A stretch of DNA of 64,000 bases from the NCBI GenBank assembly GCA_019912315.1, contig JAIOJA010000083.1, forward strand, positions 1 through 64,000, read 5' to 3'. The DNA is from Planctomycetota bacterium (GTDB taxonomy: Bacteria; Planctomycetota; UBA8742; UBA2392). Shown here piece after piece: positions 16,923-26,002 of the stretch (position 1 is the stretch's first letter; each line of letters starts with the position of its first letter). Under the pieces are notes generated by a model. The model worked only from the letters and a program-made list of their open reading frames with translations, made no database searches and was not told where the DNA came from. Made by a program: the position numbers and the translations under genes.

Positions 16923-19835
16923 TTGAAGCCTTTCGTCACGGTAATCGCCCTGTTTGCGGTGTTCTTTGTTACCGCCCGTTCGCAGCCAGTTACCGCGCAG
17001 GAGCCGGCCCTCGGCGTGGCGGAATACGTCGCCCGGGCACAGCGCCTCCGCGAGTTCGGTTTTCCGCTCAATGCGCGGGAGCAACTGGACAAAGGCAAAC
17101 AGCTCGATCCCGTAAACCGTGAACTGCTGCTTGAGTACCTGCGCCTTTACAACAACTACCAAGACGCCACGACGAGAGAGATGCAGGGCTATGTGGGTGC
17201 ATTGCGCACACTGTTTCCGAATGATTACGAGGTCTGTCTCGAGATTGCCTGGTGGCTGCATTACGTTGAGCCGTTGCAGGACCCGCCCCGCTTCAAGGAC
17301 GAAACTGAACTCAAGCGCGTCTTGCAGCGCCTCGACGCCGAGATGATCGTCTACCGCGAGCTTGCGAAGTACATCCTGAAGCCCGAGGGCGAGTTGCCAC
17401 AATCCGCCGAAGGGACGCCCGCGCTGCCGCTGGCCTTCCTCGCGCGCTGCGCCGGGGCGAAACCCGGTACCGCCGACGTGTATTTCTTCGCCGCCCGTGA
17501 CCTGGAGCGTCGAGCACTGGATTTCGATCAGTGGGCCACAACCGCCGAAGAGCTCGGGCAGCCTTTCAGTCTAGCGGCCAACGAACTCTATGGGCTGCTT
17601 CTGCCCCTGTACCAGGAAGCGGCGAAGACCGACGCGTACAACGTCGGCGCAAAAGTCAACGTCGCGCAGACGCTTTATCGAATGGGACGCTATGAGGAAT
17701 CCCACAAGGCCTGCGTGGCGGCCGAGATACAGGCGCCACAGAACATCACGATCGCGGAGACGCGCCTCGCGATCGCCGAAGAATTGCGGGATTACGGGCT
17801 GCTGACCGACGCCCTGACACGCCTGCACGCGATTTACGATGACATCAGCAGCGAGCTTGACCTGATGGTCGTCCAGCGCCTGGTACTGAATGACTGGGGC
17901 TTCGAGACTTGGCTGGCTTGGCGCGAGATCGCGGTCATCGAGCGACAGCGCTTCGCGGAGCGCGTGATGCTGGTCGAAAAACGCGCAGATGCGATCCGCA
18001 CGCTGATCCTGGCCCGCCCGACATTTCTTGAGTTGTACTATCTGGACGCCCGTAACGCTCTCGAACTCGCCAGCCTGTCAGACAATGACCCGGACAAGCG
18101 TCGCCACCTATACACCGTGACCCTGTCGGCGCTCGACAAATGCGAACCGCTTGGCGAGACCTTTGCCGACTGGCACGGTTTGCGCGCCGCCGCCCTGTGG
18201 GAACTCGGCAGGTTTGACGACGCCGCACTGGCCTACGACCTCGTTGCAGGCCTTGATGCCGACGACACCGAGGCCGTCAAGCACGCCCGGGCCGCGCGGG
18301 AAATCGCGGCAGGCAAGTACACGGCGCGCGACTACGAAGCATATCGGCTGCAGCTCGAGTACGGCGACTTGAGGGGCAAGCGCGACGTGCTGAAGCTGGT
18401 CACGACGCGCTCGCCGAAGTTCTTTGAGGCGCAACTGCTGCTGGGCAAAGTTGGGTTCATGCTGGCGGATTTCCAGCTTGCGTACTCCGCTTATGGTGCC
18501 GGGCATAAACTGGCACCGGAAAATTTGGAGTGCCTCGATGGTGTCGCCCGGGCCGCCATGCGCACCGAACGCTACGGCGAGTCGTTGCAGTTCTTCGTGA
18601 AGCTGAACGAAGCGGAGCCCGACTTCCAGGGCGCGAAACGCTGGGAGGGTATTCTGCGCTGGGTGGTGGACGGTACCGATTCCCGCCGTACCGCGTTTCG
18701 CATGTGGCTTGAAGCCTCTGGCGCACAGCAGGAGGAAAAGACCCGCATCAACCTGCTGGAGCAGGCGGTGTTGCTTGAGCCCGCGTTTGCCGAGGCGCTG
18801 GTGGATCTCGCGGGCTTGCAGCGAGAGCGCAACAACAAGCTGGCAGCCAACTACGTGGAGCAGGCGATCAAGACCGCCCGCGACGACTACACGCGTGCCG
18901 CCGCGCACCGCGAACGTGGGCGACTGCGCCTGTCGCTGCGCGAGCACGCAGGCGCAGTCAACGATTTCGACAGCGCGTACGCGTACAACAAGGGCGACGG
19001 CACGGACCTGCTGCTCGGGGCGCTTTCTAATCACGCGCTGGGCAGGGAGTCCGAAGCGGCAAGCGGTATGAGAAAACTGTTCGCCGAAGTGCCGAATACG
19101 CCGTTGCTGCGCCCGCCCGTGCGCGATGCCGCGACGCTTGACCTTGTGCCGGTTGCGTCGGACGGTGTTCGCGATGTGCATCCGGCATACGACGTCGGTG
19201 ATGTCGCGCGCTTTGGTGTGCGCATTGAAGTAAGCGGCGAGGGTGGGCAGCAATCCGGGCGAGACATTTCGCTCGAGTATGACCTGCGTATGGAAGTTCT
19301 CGACAAACCGCTTCACGGCGGCGTCTGGCGTGTGCGAGTCAGCGCCGAGAACGCGCCCAAGGAGTTCGCGGCCCTAAACAAGCTGGACATCGAGTTGAGC
19401 ATCAGCCCCTGGTTCGGGTTGCTGAACGAGCCCGAGGTTGCCGGGCTGGGGGAGATCATCAACCCCGGTTTGCAGGCCCTGACAGAAGGACTGACTGTCG
19501 GCATCGGTGACGCTCCGATCCCGCCGCCCTATCTGTGGAAGACGGACCTGACCATGGGCCCGCCGCACTTTGGCGGTGACTCCATCGAAGGCGCCGCAAT
19601 GGTGGAAGTGCTGGGTGAGAGCATGGTGGTACTGCGACGTGCGCTGGCCGGGAGGCAGTTGGGTCAGCACGAAGAACAGCACAACTTCAGCCGGGCGCTT
19701 GAGGCCCGCGTCAGCGTAGGCGGCAACAAGCGCGCGCTGCGGGAGGTCGAGTTCCAGATTCTCAAGAAGGAACTGACGCCCGCCAGGGACGACGTCGTCA
19801 AGTCGCGCCTTTACGTAAAACTGACGGCCCGATAG
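16923..19835 (+). CDS. Large exported TPR protein
   Basis: 970 residues, TTG start with CGGAG 7 bases upstream. Signal peptide (VTVIALFAVFFVTARSQPVTAQ), then degenerate tetratricopeptide repeats over most of the length (for example FQLAYSAYGAGHKLAPENLECL and ALWELGRFDDAALAYDLVAGL). The last 250 residues form a beta-rich domain (SLEYDLRMEVLDKPLHGGVW). TPR arrays scaffold protein complexes; no catalytic motif is seen. Probably periplasmic. It follows the zinc-ribbon membrane protein on the same strand. Confidence 0.82.
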   Translation: MKPFVTVIALFAVFFVTARSQPVTAQEPALGVAEYVARAQRLREFGFPLNAREQLDKGKQLDPVNRELLLEYLRLYNNYQDATTREMQGYVGALRTLFPNDYEVCLEIAWWLHYVEPLQDPPRFKDETELKRVLQRLDAEMIVYRELAKYILKPEGELPQSAEGTPALPLAFLARCAGAKPGTADVYFFAARDLERRALDFDQWATTAEELGQPFSLAANELYGLLLPLYQEAAKTDAYNVGAKVNVAQTLYRMGRYEESHKACVAAEIQAPQNITIAETRLAIAEELRDYGLLTDALTRLHAIYDDISSELDLMVVQRLVLNDWGFETWLAWREIAVIERQRFAERVMLVEKRADAIRTLILARPTFLELYYLDARNALELASLSDNDPDKRRHLYTVTLSALDKCEPLGETFADWHGLRAAALWELGRFDDAALAYDLVAGLDADDTEAVKHARAAREIAAGKYTARDYEAYRLQLEYGDLRGKRDVLKLVTTRSPKFFEAQLLLGKVGFMLADFQLAYSAYGAGHKLAPENLECLDGVARAAMRTERYGESLQFFVKLNEAEPDFQGAKRWEGILRWVVDGTDSRRTAFRMWLEASGAQQEEKTRINLLEQAVLLEPAFAEALVDLAGLQRERNNKLAANYVEQAIKTARDDYTRAAAHRERGRLRLSLREHAGAVNDFDSAYAYNKGDGTDLLLGALSNHALGRESEAASGMRKLFAEVPNTPLLRPPVRDAATLDLVPVASDGVRDVHPAYDVGDVARFGVRIEVSGEGGQQSGRDISLEYDLRMEVLDKPLHGGVWRVRVSAENAPKEFAALNKLDIELSISPWFGLLNEPEVAGLGEIINPGLQALTEGLTVGIGDAPIPPPYLWKTDLTMGPPHFGGDSIEGAAMVEVLGESMVVLRRALAGRQLGQHEEQHNFSRALEARVSVGGNKRALREVEFQILKKELTPARDDVVKSRLYVKLTAR

Positions 19836-19876
19836 GGGGCGTTTACGCCATTGCCGGGCAAGCTAGATTCCGATCC

Positions 19877-21817
19877 ATGTCGCTCGAAGATCTTTCCCGT
19901 TTTGTGGAAGCCCTGCGCCGTGCCGGCGAACTGATCGAATTCCATGAGCCTGTTAGCGTGGACCAGGAAATCGCCTGCGCCGCGGACCGTGTCAGCAAAT
20001 TGCCCGGGGGCGGCAAAGCCCTGCTGTTTCATCGTCCTGTCTCCACCGACCGCGAGTACACCGCGCCGGTGTTGATCAACGCCCTGGGCAGCGAGAAGCG
20101 TCTTAGCATGGTGTGCGGTGTCAGCGACTTTCATGGGCTGACGAAACGCCTGTCGGAGTTGCTGACCACTTTGCAGACGCCGCGGCGATCGTTGATCGAG
20201 AAGCTGGAGATGCTGCCGACACTCAAAGAACTGGCCAGCTTTTTTCCCAAGTACGTAAAAAAGGCCCCCTGCCAGGAGGTCGTAAAAACCGGCGACGCGA
20301 TCGACCTGGATGACATTCCGATTCTAAAGACCTGGCCTGAAGACGGCGGGCGCTTCGTGACTTTCCCGCTTGTCTTTACCGAGTCGCCAGATGACGGCAA
20401 GCGCAACTGCGGTATGTACCGCATCCAGCAGTTTGATTCGCGCACAACCGGCTTTCACGTTCACACGCACCACACGGCAGCGGAGCACATGCGCGAAGCG
20501 GTCGCGAAAGGTGAGAACCGCTTGCCCGCGGCGATCGCCATCGGCGGCGAACCGGCGATCACTTTCAGTGCCGTGGTGCCATTGCCGCCCGGTCTGGATG
20601 AGATGATCCTGGCCGGCTTCCTGCAGGGCAAACCGGTGAAGATGGTCCGCTGCAAGACTGTACCACTGCACGTGCCGGCCAGCGCCGACTACGTAATCGA
20701 GGGCTGGATCCATATTGACGAGTTGCGGCGCGAGGGGCCGTTTGGCGACCATACCGGCTTCTACAGCCTGGCCGACGACTACCCGGTTTTTCATGTCAGT
20801 GCCATCACGCAGCGCCGCAAGCCGGTTTACTTTGCAACAGTCGTGGGTCCGCCACCTCAGGAAGACGCGTGGATGGCACAGGCCATTGAGCGTTTGTTCC
20901 TGCCGCTGTTGCAGCAGACTATCCCGGAAGTTCTGGACTATCGCCTGCCGTTCTGCGGCGTGGCACACAACCTCATGCTGGTCAAGATCCGCAAGGCCTA
21001 CCCGGGCCAGGCGCGCAAGGTTGCGCACGCCGTGTGGGGGCTGGGCCAGGCGATGTTTACCAAGACAATCGTAGTGATCGACCAGCACGGCCCGGATGTC
21101 CACGACGAAGCCGCTGTTGCAAAGCACGTACTCTCGCACCTCAATGCGCAGCATAGTTTTGAGTTCGTGCTGGGCCCGACGGAGACGCTGGACCACGCGA
21201 CACGCGCGCTGCACTTCGGCAGCAAGGTGTGTGTTGACGCGACAAGACCCATGCCCGGCGACCCCGGTGCGGTGGGGGAGGGCAGTGGCATCACCGGTAT
21301 TCGGACCGACGCACGCGAATCCGGGCGCGCTGGTCGTTTCCGCGCGCCAGAGAAACCGACTGCCGTGCCTGCCATCGAGATCCGCGACGGGCTGGGAATC
21401 AAGGCACGCTGGAGCGCCGGCGAACACGTCTGCGTCTTTGAGCTCGAGAGGCTGCGTGGGCACCAGGCGCGGGAGATCGCACAGGTCCTGTTTGAAGAAG
21501 CAGGCGACGCCCCGCTGCCGCTGATCGTGTTTCTGCCGGAGGGGTTGATAAAGCCAGGTGACGTCAGCGCGTTGGCATGGGCGGCCCTGGCCAACATCGA
21601 CCCGGAGCGTGACATCATGTTTGACGAAGCACCGGCACAGTTGGACGGCAGATGGACTCTTCGCCGCCACCCTGCGCACATCGCCATAGACGCGACGCGC
21701 AAAGACGCCAGCGACGGCTTTACGCGGGACTGGCCGGAAATGCAGTTGCACGGTGAGGCGACGCTGGCGCGAGTGAAAGAACTGCTGGCGGGCAAGGGCA
21801 TTGAGATGCCAGAGTAG
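19877..21817 (+). CDS. UbiD-family prenylated-FMN decarboxylase
   Basis: 646 residues. UbiD enzymes carry out reversible decarboxylation of aromatic or unsaturated acids using prenylated FMN. Visible signatures are MYRIQQFDSRTTGFH and the catalytic segment REGPFGDHTGFYSL, whose Glu acts with nearby Arg. The size and an extra C-terminal domain fit the menaquinone-type members (futalosine route) rather than short E. coli UbiD, though the substrate is inferred. UbiX, which makes the cofactor, is not in the window. TAGATT lies 7 bases before the ATG and no Shine-Dalgarno is present. Confidence 0.87.
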   Translation: MSLEDLSRFVEALRRAGELIEFHEPVSVDQEIACAADRVSKLPGGGKALLFHRPVSTDREYTAPVLINALGSEKRLSMVCGVSDFHGLTKRLSELLTTLQTPRRSLIEKLEMLPTLKELASFFPKYVKKAPCQEVVKTGDAIDLDDIPILKTWPEDGGRFVTFPLVFTESPDDGKRNCGMYRIQQFDSRTTGFHVHTHHTAAEHMREAVAKGENRLPAAIAIGGEPAITFSAVVPLPPGLDEMILAGFLQGKPVKMVRCKTVPLHVPASADYVIEGWIHIDELRREGPFGDHTGFYSLADDYPVFHVSAITQRRKPVYFATVVGPPPQEDAWMAQAIERLFLPLLQQTIPEVLDYRLPFCGVAHNLMLVKIRKAYPGQARKVAHAVWGLGQAMFTKTIVVIDQHGPDVHDEAAVAKHVLSHLNAQHSFEFVLGPTETLDHATRALHFGSKVCVDATRPMPGDPGAVGEGSGITGIRTDARESGRAGRFRAPEKPTAVPAIEIRDGLGIKARWSAGEHVCVFELERLRGHQAREIAQVLFEEAGDAPLPLIVFLPEGLIKPGDVSALAWAALANIDPERDIMFDEAPAQLDGRWTLRRHPAHIAIDATRKDASDGFTRDWPEMQLHGEATLARVKELLAGKGIEMPE

Positions 21818-21819
21818 GG

Positions 21820-21874
21820 GTTTGTAGTTGGTTGTTTGTAGAAACAGCCACGGCTTTGACTACCAACCACAAAC
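21820..21874. repeat. Imperfect palindromic element TTTGTAGTTGG
   Basis: GTTTGTAGTTGGTTG and, 25 bases later, CTACCAACCACAAAC form a 13/15 inverted repeat between the UbiD stop and the shared terminator. Its low-complexity GTTTG/GTTGG composition differs from the surrounding DNA and looks like a small mobile palindrome. Confidence 0.45.
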
Positions 21875-21882
21875 TACCAACT

Positions 21883-21916
21883 GTCAATGGCGCCCGGAGT
21901 TCCGGGCGCCATTGAC
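21883..21916. terminator. Bidirectional hairpin between ubiD and htrA-like genes
   Basis: Perfect 15-bp stem (GTCAATGGCGCCCGG and complement) with a 4-base loop, lying between convergent genes. No U-tract is evident, so it may also act by stabilising 3' ends. Confidence 0.6.
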
Positions 21917-21933
21917 TTGTCGACAGAACGCTT

Positions 21934-23283
21934 TTACCGCTTTTTGGTAACGCCCGTTGTTTCGTACTCGATGCCTTCGCGGACGTACTTGATGGTGACT
22001 TCCGTGCCGCCTTCTGTGGCGATCAGGATGTCATGCACGTCGGCAAAGAAGGCGATGTGCCGCCCGTTGATGTGGGTCAGGATGTCGCCCACCTGAAGCC
22101 CGGCCTCGCTGACGGAGCCGTTTTCCTTGACGTTCGTGAGGACATAGCCGCCGACCTTGCGGTCCTTGTTGTACTCACCGCTGAAGCCAAGGGTCGACTT
22201 CATCTTGGGAAGCTGGAACAGGTTCATGCCGCCAAGGATACCCCCGCCATCGTTACGTGATTCGTCGTCGGGGCGAGGCACGGTGCCGAACTGGCCGGAT
22301 TCCGTGGGGACGTTGTTGCGGGCATGAATTGTGATGCTCTTGCTGTCGCGTAGTACAGTGAACGCGAAACTGGAATTGCGAGGCTTGGTGCCGATGATGC
22401 CGAAGTAGCGGTAGCCATTGTAGACGTTGTAGCTGTCCATTTTCGTGATTACGTCGCCGGCCTTGAAGCCCGCGTCCGCAGCTTCACTCTCGTCCGCGAC
22501 ACCACGCACGACAGCGCCATTCTGGCTTGACATGTCAAGCGTCAGCCCGCCGACCATGCCGTGCCGCACCACCATGGCGCCGCCCTCCTGCGCTTTCAGG
22601 GTGTCCAGGAAGTTCTTGATCTGGTTGCTGGGGATCGCAAAGCCCGCGCCAGTGTTGTAGCGCTTGCCGTGCGACGCGATGTTGCGTCCATTGATGCCGA
22701 TGATTTCGCCGTCAATGTTGAAGCTGGGGCCGCCCGAGTTGCCGGGGTTGATGGCCGTATCAATCTGGATCGTGTCGTTGTAGCCGCCCTGGAAGCGGTG
22801 AACGGCCGTGATTGTACCCCATGTTACCGTCGGCTCGCTGCCCTGCCCGGAGAGCAGAAACGGGTTGCCGATGGAGAGGCAAAGGTCGCCGATCTGAAGG
22901 GCGTCACTGTCGCCCAGCTTGGCGAAGGGGACCGTTTCTCCTTCGTCCAGACGCATCTTCCCGAGCACGATGTCGCCGCGCGGGTCGGCGCCGATGGCAT
23001 CAGCTGTGTAGCGCTTGCTGTTGCCGGCCAGCTTGACCACGGTTTCAGCAGGTGCCGCAGCCTCGTTCCATACGTGGTGGTTTGTAAGGAAGTAGCCGTC
23101 GTCGCTGATGCAGACGCCGCTGCCGCCGCCAATCAGTACGAAGGCGGGGTAGACCTGTTTGACCAGGGCGGTTACTTCAGTTTCCGCCTTCTTGACGGTT
23201 GCGTTCACCTTGGGCGCCGGCTCGGCGATTGCGACGCCGCCGAGCATCAGCGAGAGGGCGATTGCGGGTATCAGTTTGTTCAT
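21934..23283 (-). CDS. HtrA-like serine protease with PDZ domains
   Basis: 449 residues. Signal peptide (MNKLIPAIALSLMLGGVAIA), trypsin-like domain with a complete triad (His70 in FLTNHHV, Asp104 in PRGDIVLGK, Ser183 in NPGNSGGP), and two PDZ domains (about 240 to 310 and 370 to 445). DegP/HtrA proteins degrade or refold damaged proteins in the periplasm. Third gene of a minus-strand operon with two related but catalytically dead proteins, 39 bases after the second. It is the only member likely to cut peptides. Confidence 0.9.
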   Translation of the reverse strand: MNKLIPAIALSLMLGGVAIAEPAPKVNATVKKAETEVTALVKQVYPAFVLIGGGSGVCISDDGYFLTNHHVWNEAAAPAETVVKLAGNSKRYTADAIGADPRGDIVLGKMRLDEGETVPFAKLGDSDALQIGDLCLSIGNPFLLSGQGSEPTVTWGTITAVHRFQGGYNDTIQIDTAINPGNSGGPSFNIDGEIIGINGRNIASHGKRYNTGAGFAIPSNQIKNFLDTLKAQEGGAMVVRHGMVGGLTLDMSSQNGAVVRGVADESEAADAGFKAGDVITKMDSYNVYNGYRYFGIIGTKPRNSSFAFTVLRDSKSITIHARNNVPTESGQFGTVPRPDDESRNDGGGILGGMNLFQLPKMKSTLGFSGEYNKDRKVGGYVLTNVKENGSVSEAGLQVGDILTHINGRHIAFFADVHDILIATEGGTEVTIKYVREGIEYETTGVTKKR

Positions 23284-23322
23284 TTCGTTCTCCGGTGTAT
23301 CCGGTTCATGTTCAGTTCGAAG

Positions 23323-24450
23323 TTACGGACGAGCGCCCAGGATGATCTCGAGGTCGCGTTCTTCTTCGCCCCTCTGAATCTTCACCTTCAGCGTGTCGCC
23401 AACCTTGTGCTCGTTGATGATCTTCAGCAGGTCGTCCAGCTCGTTCATGTCCGTACCGTTGACCTGAAGAATGACGTCGCCGATGCGCAGCCCGGCCTTC
23501 TCCGCGCCCGTGCCGGCAACCACGTTGCCGACTTCCAGCCCCGGCTTGTCAGGCCACTTCTTTGTCGCGCCAACGCCCATGAAAGGCGACGGCGGACGGG
23601 GGATGAACGCGCCGTCCTTCATGGCGTCGTAGGCTTCGCGGACATCCTGGATGTACGCCGCGTAGCTGACACCGCTGGCCTGCCCGAAGGTCTGGTGGTT
23701 GTGGTAGGTCACCATGCCGACGAGGGTGCCGTCGTTGTCCACGACAGGAGCGCCGAGAGTGCTGTTGCCGATGCGGGCATCAAGCTGGAAGGCGCGGCCG
23801 CCTTCGCGCTCAAGGGCGCTGACAACGCCGTCATTGACGAGCGCGCCCAGCGGGTTCTGTCCGCGCCCGACCACGAGCACGCCCTGACCGCGATTCAGCG
23901 AAATCTTTGTGGCCGGCAGGGGGTAAACCCGAAGCTCGGGGCAGGTTTCGTTGATCACGCAGTCCAGCTCAAGCAGTGCGAGGTCGATCTGCTGGTGACG
24001 CCCGACGACGCGCGCCGGCCAGCGTTCGCCGTTCGGCAGTGTCGCGGTGATGGCTTCCACGGCGTCGCTTGGGCCGTCTTCACTGAAATCGCCCAGTACG
24101 CGATCACTGATCAGGATGTGATTCGGCCCGACAACCAGCCCCGAAAACGGGCCGATGTCGTAGCGGAAGAACGGGTCGGACATGTCCGGCCCGCCCATGC
24201 CCGGAATACCTGGAAAGGCCGGCGCGGTGCCTCCGACGTCTTCGCGGTCGAAGTCGATCTCGATGGACACTGTGTGCGCCGCGACATGCTTGGCGAGTGC
24301 GACGCGGTGGGACTCAAGTTCTTTGTGCGCCTTCATGACCGGCACACTGACGTGGCGAACGGTGGCGGTCTTTTTCTCGCCGTCCTGAGCCAGGCCGGCG
24401 GCGAAGCCGAGGCTGAGCAGCAGCGCGAGTGCGATGGTAAGCTTCTTCAT
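23323..24450 (-). CDS. HtrA-like pseudo-protease with PDZ domain
   Basis: 375 residues: signal peptide (MKKLTIALALLLSLGFAAGLAQ), a trypsin-like fold and one C-terminal PDZ domain (GLEVGNVVAGTGAEKAGLRIGDVI). The triad is broken. LISDRVLG stands where LTNHHV is expected, and GNSTLGAP replaces NPGNSGGP so that the aligned serine is Leu; only the Asp (QIDLALLELD) remains. It probably binds rather than cleaves substrates. The ATG overlaps the upstream stop as TAATG, showing translational coupling. Confidence 0.82.
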   Translation of the reverse strand: MKKLTIALALLLSLGFAAGLAQDGEKKTATVRHVSVPVMKAHKELESHRVALAKHVAAHTVSIEIDFDREDVGGTAPAFPGIPGMGGPDMSDPFFRYDIGPFSGLVVGPNHILISDRVLGDFSEDGPSDAVEAITATLPNGERWPARVVGRHQQIDLALLELDCVINETCPELRVYPLPATKISLNRGQGVLVVGRGQNPLGALVNDGVVSALEREGGRAFQLDARIGNSTLGAPVVDNDGTLVGMVTYHNHQTFGQASGVSYAAYIQDVREAYDAMKDGAFIPRPPSPFMGVGATKKWPDKPGLEVGNVVAGTGAEKAGLRIGDVILQVNGTDMNELDDLLKIINEHKVGDTLKVKIQRGEEERDLEIILGARP

Positions 24451-25676
24451 TAGAAGTCCTCCGGCTTCTCACCGACAATCAGGTCGATGGTTTTTTCCGT
24501 GCCGTCTTCAGGGTTGCGCAGAGTCAACTGGATGTGCGTTCCGACCGGTACGCCGTAGCTGACGGGTACCTTTACCGTGCGGGCGCCTCCGAACATGCCG
24601 CCGCCAACGCGACGATCACGCGTAATGTAGCCGACGCCCAGCATTTCCTTGAGGCGGTCCCACTTCGGAATACGGTAGTTGTCCACTCGCACCAACTGCC
24701 AGCCGAGTTCCATGCCCGCTTTGGCGGCCGGGCCGTCTGCATCGAGTTTGCTGATATAGATGCTCGCGTCGCCCTTCGGCGTCTTGGCCGCGAAGCCAAG
24801 GTCGCCCTGAGCGAGTTCTTCCTCGGAGATGCCCTTCTTGAGTTGCGGCAATACCGCACGAATCTGGTTGCTGGGCACCGCGCAGCCGAGGTGACGACCG
24901 GCCATGTAGTGGGCCGAGGTCATGCCGATGACCTCACCGTCAAGATTGATGATGGGTCCCCCGTGGTCGCCGTCATGTACGGCCACGTCAATTTCCAGCA
25001 CGTTGCCCTTGTAGGGGTCGCCGCCGGTGTTGTCGTCGTCGGGGTTCATGACGTCGATGGGCTCGAACCGGTAAAAGCCCGAAACCGTGCCGTAGCTGAC
25101 GGCGATCTGGCGGTCGAGCAGCAGGCTGTCCAGCGTGTTGCCAAGCCCGAACACGCTGGTTCCCATGGCGGCCTTGTCAGAATCACCGAGGCGCAGCGAG
25201 GGCAGGTCTGGGTGCCCGGCATCCATCTTGATCAGCAGCAGCAGGTTGCGGCGATCAGTCCCGACGACTTTGCCCGAAAACTCGGTGCCGTCGTGGGCCA
25301 TCATCCATACGGCGGCGCCCTTCTTGAGGTAGCGGTCCTCATCGTTTGTAGTCAGCGGGCCGGACTCAATGCAGGTGACGACGTAATCGCCGTCCACCAC
25401 AAATCCCGAGGCGGCCATGGCGTTGCCAGCCGCCATACCGGTGGTCTGGTCGCCGCCGATGTTCGGTCCGTTTTCACCGGCCGCGATAGCAACCACGGCG
25501 GCGGACAAGGCCTTTGAAAAATTGCGGCGTTCCGTTTGCAGGGATTTCAAGGTTTCAAACTTGCCCTCGGCATCGGCCTGCGGTGCAGCCAGCGCGAATA
25601 CGCCGACCAGGCCGGCCAGGGCCACTGCGAGCAGCGTAAAATGCACGCGGCGCGTCTTCAGAGTAGGCACACCCAT
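24450..25676 (-). CDS. HtrA-like pseudo-protease, all triad residues lost
   Basis: 408 residues from ATG 25676 (AAAGGA 6 bases upstream; the track start 37 codons earlier is not supported). N-terminal hydrophobic segment ending near APQADA, a trypsin-like fold, and a C-terminal PDZ-like region (GPAAKAGMELGWQLVRVDN). Compared with HtrA, His is lost (VVTCIES), Asp is lost (DRRNLLLLIK) and Ser is replaced by His (GDHGGP). First gene of the three-gene operon. Likely a regulatory or substrate-binding partner of the active protease. Confidence 0.8.
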   Translation of the reverse strand: MGVPTLKTRRVHFTLLAVALAGLVGVFALAAPQADAEGKFETLKSLQTERRNFSKALSAAVVAIAAGENGPNIGGDQTTGMAAGNAMAASGFVVDGDYVVTCIESGPLTTNDEDRYLKKGAAVWMMAHDGTEFSGKVVGTDRRNLLLLIKMDAGHPDLPSLRLGDSDKAAMGTSVFGLGNTLDSLLLDRQIAVSYGTVSGFYRFEPIDVMNPDDDNTGGDPYKGNVLEIDVAVHDGDHGGPIINLDGEVIGMTSAHYMAGRHLGCAVPSNQIRAVLPQLKKGISEEELAQGDLGFAAKTPKGDASIYISKLDADGPAAKAGMELGWQLVRVDNYRIPKWDRLKEMLGVGYITRDRRVGGGMFGGARTVKVPVSYGVPVGTHIQLTLRNPEDGTEKTIDLIVGEKPEDF

Positions 25677-26002
25677 CCAGAGTCCTTTCGTGTCAAGGTT
25701 CGCCCAGGCGGACGAGCCGATAAGCACTGTTGCGGTGCAAGACACCGCGTATGTACCCGTTTCTACGGAGTAACGGTGGTCAACCAAACGCCAAAATCCT
25801 CACGAAATAATCGGCTGCCTGGTTTCGGTGGTGACTTCAGGCGACCGCCCAGGCGTGATGGGAGTCGCCAAGGGGCCAACCGTCTGGAAACACGAGCATT
25901 TGAGGTGCGCCGGGCAGCCATGGTGACGACCGCACGGCGAAAACTAGACTGCATACGCGAATGGCGCGTACCGGGCGTACCCGGCGCCAATTGAAGGGAT
26001 AG
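25677..26002. other. Divergent intergenic region between htrA-like operon and waaA
   Basis: 326 bases holding the promoters for both directions. The ORFs reported here are shadows without ribosome sites. The only structure noted is an imperfect GC-rich dyad just before waaA (GGCGCGTACC, then GGCGTACCCGGCGCC). GAAGGGATAG provides the waaA ribosome binding site. Confidence 0.5.
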
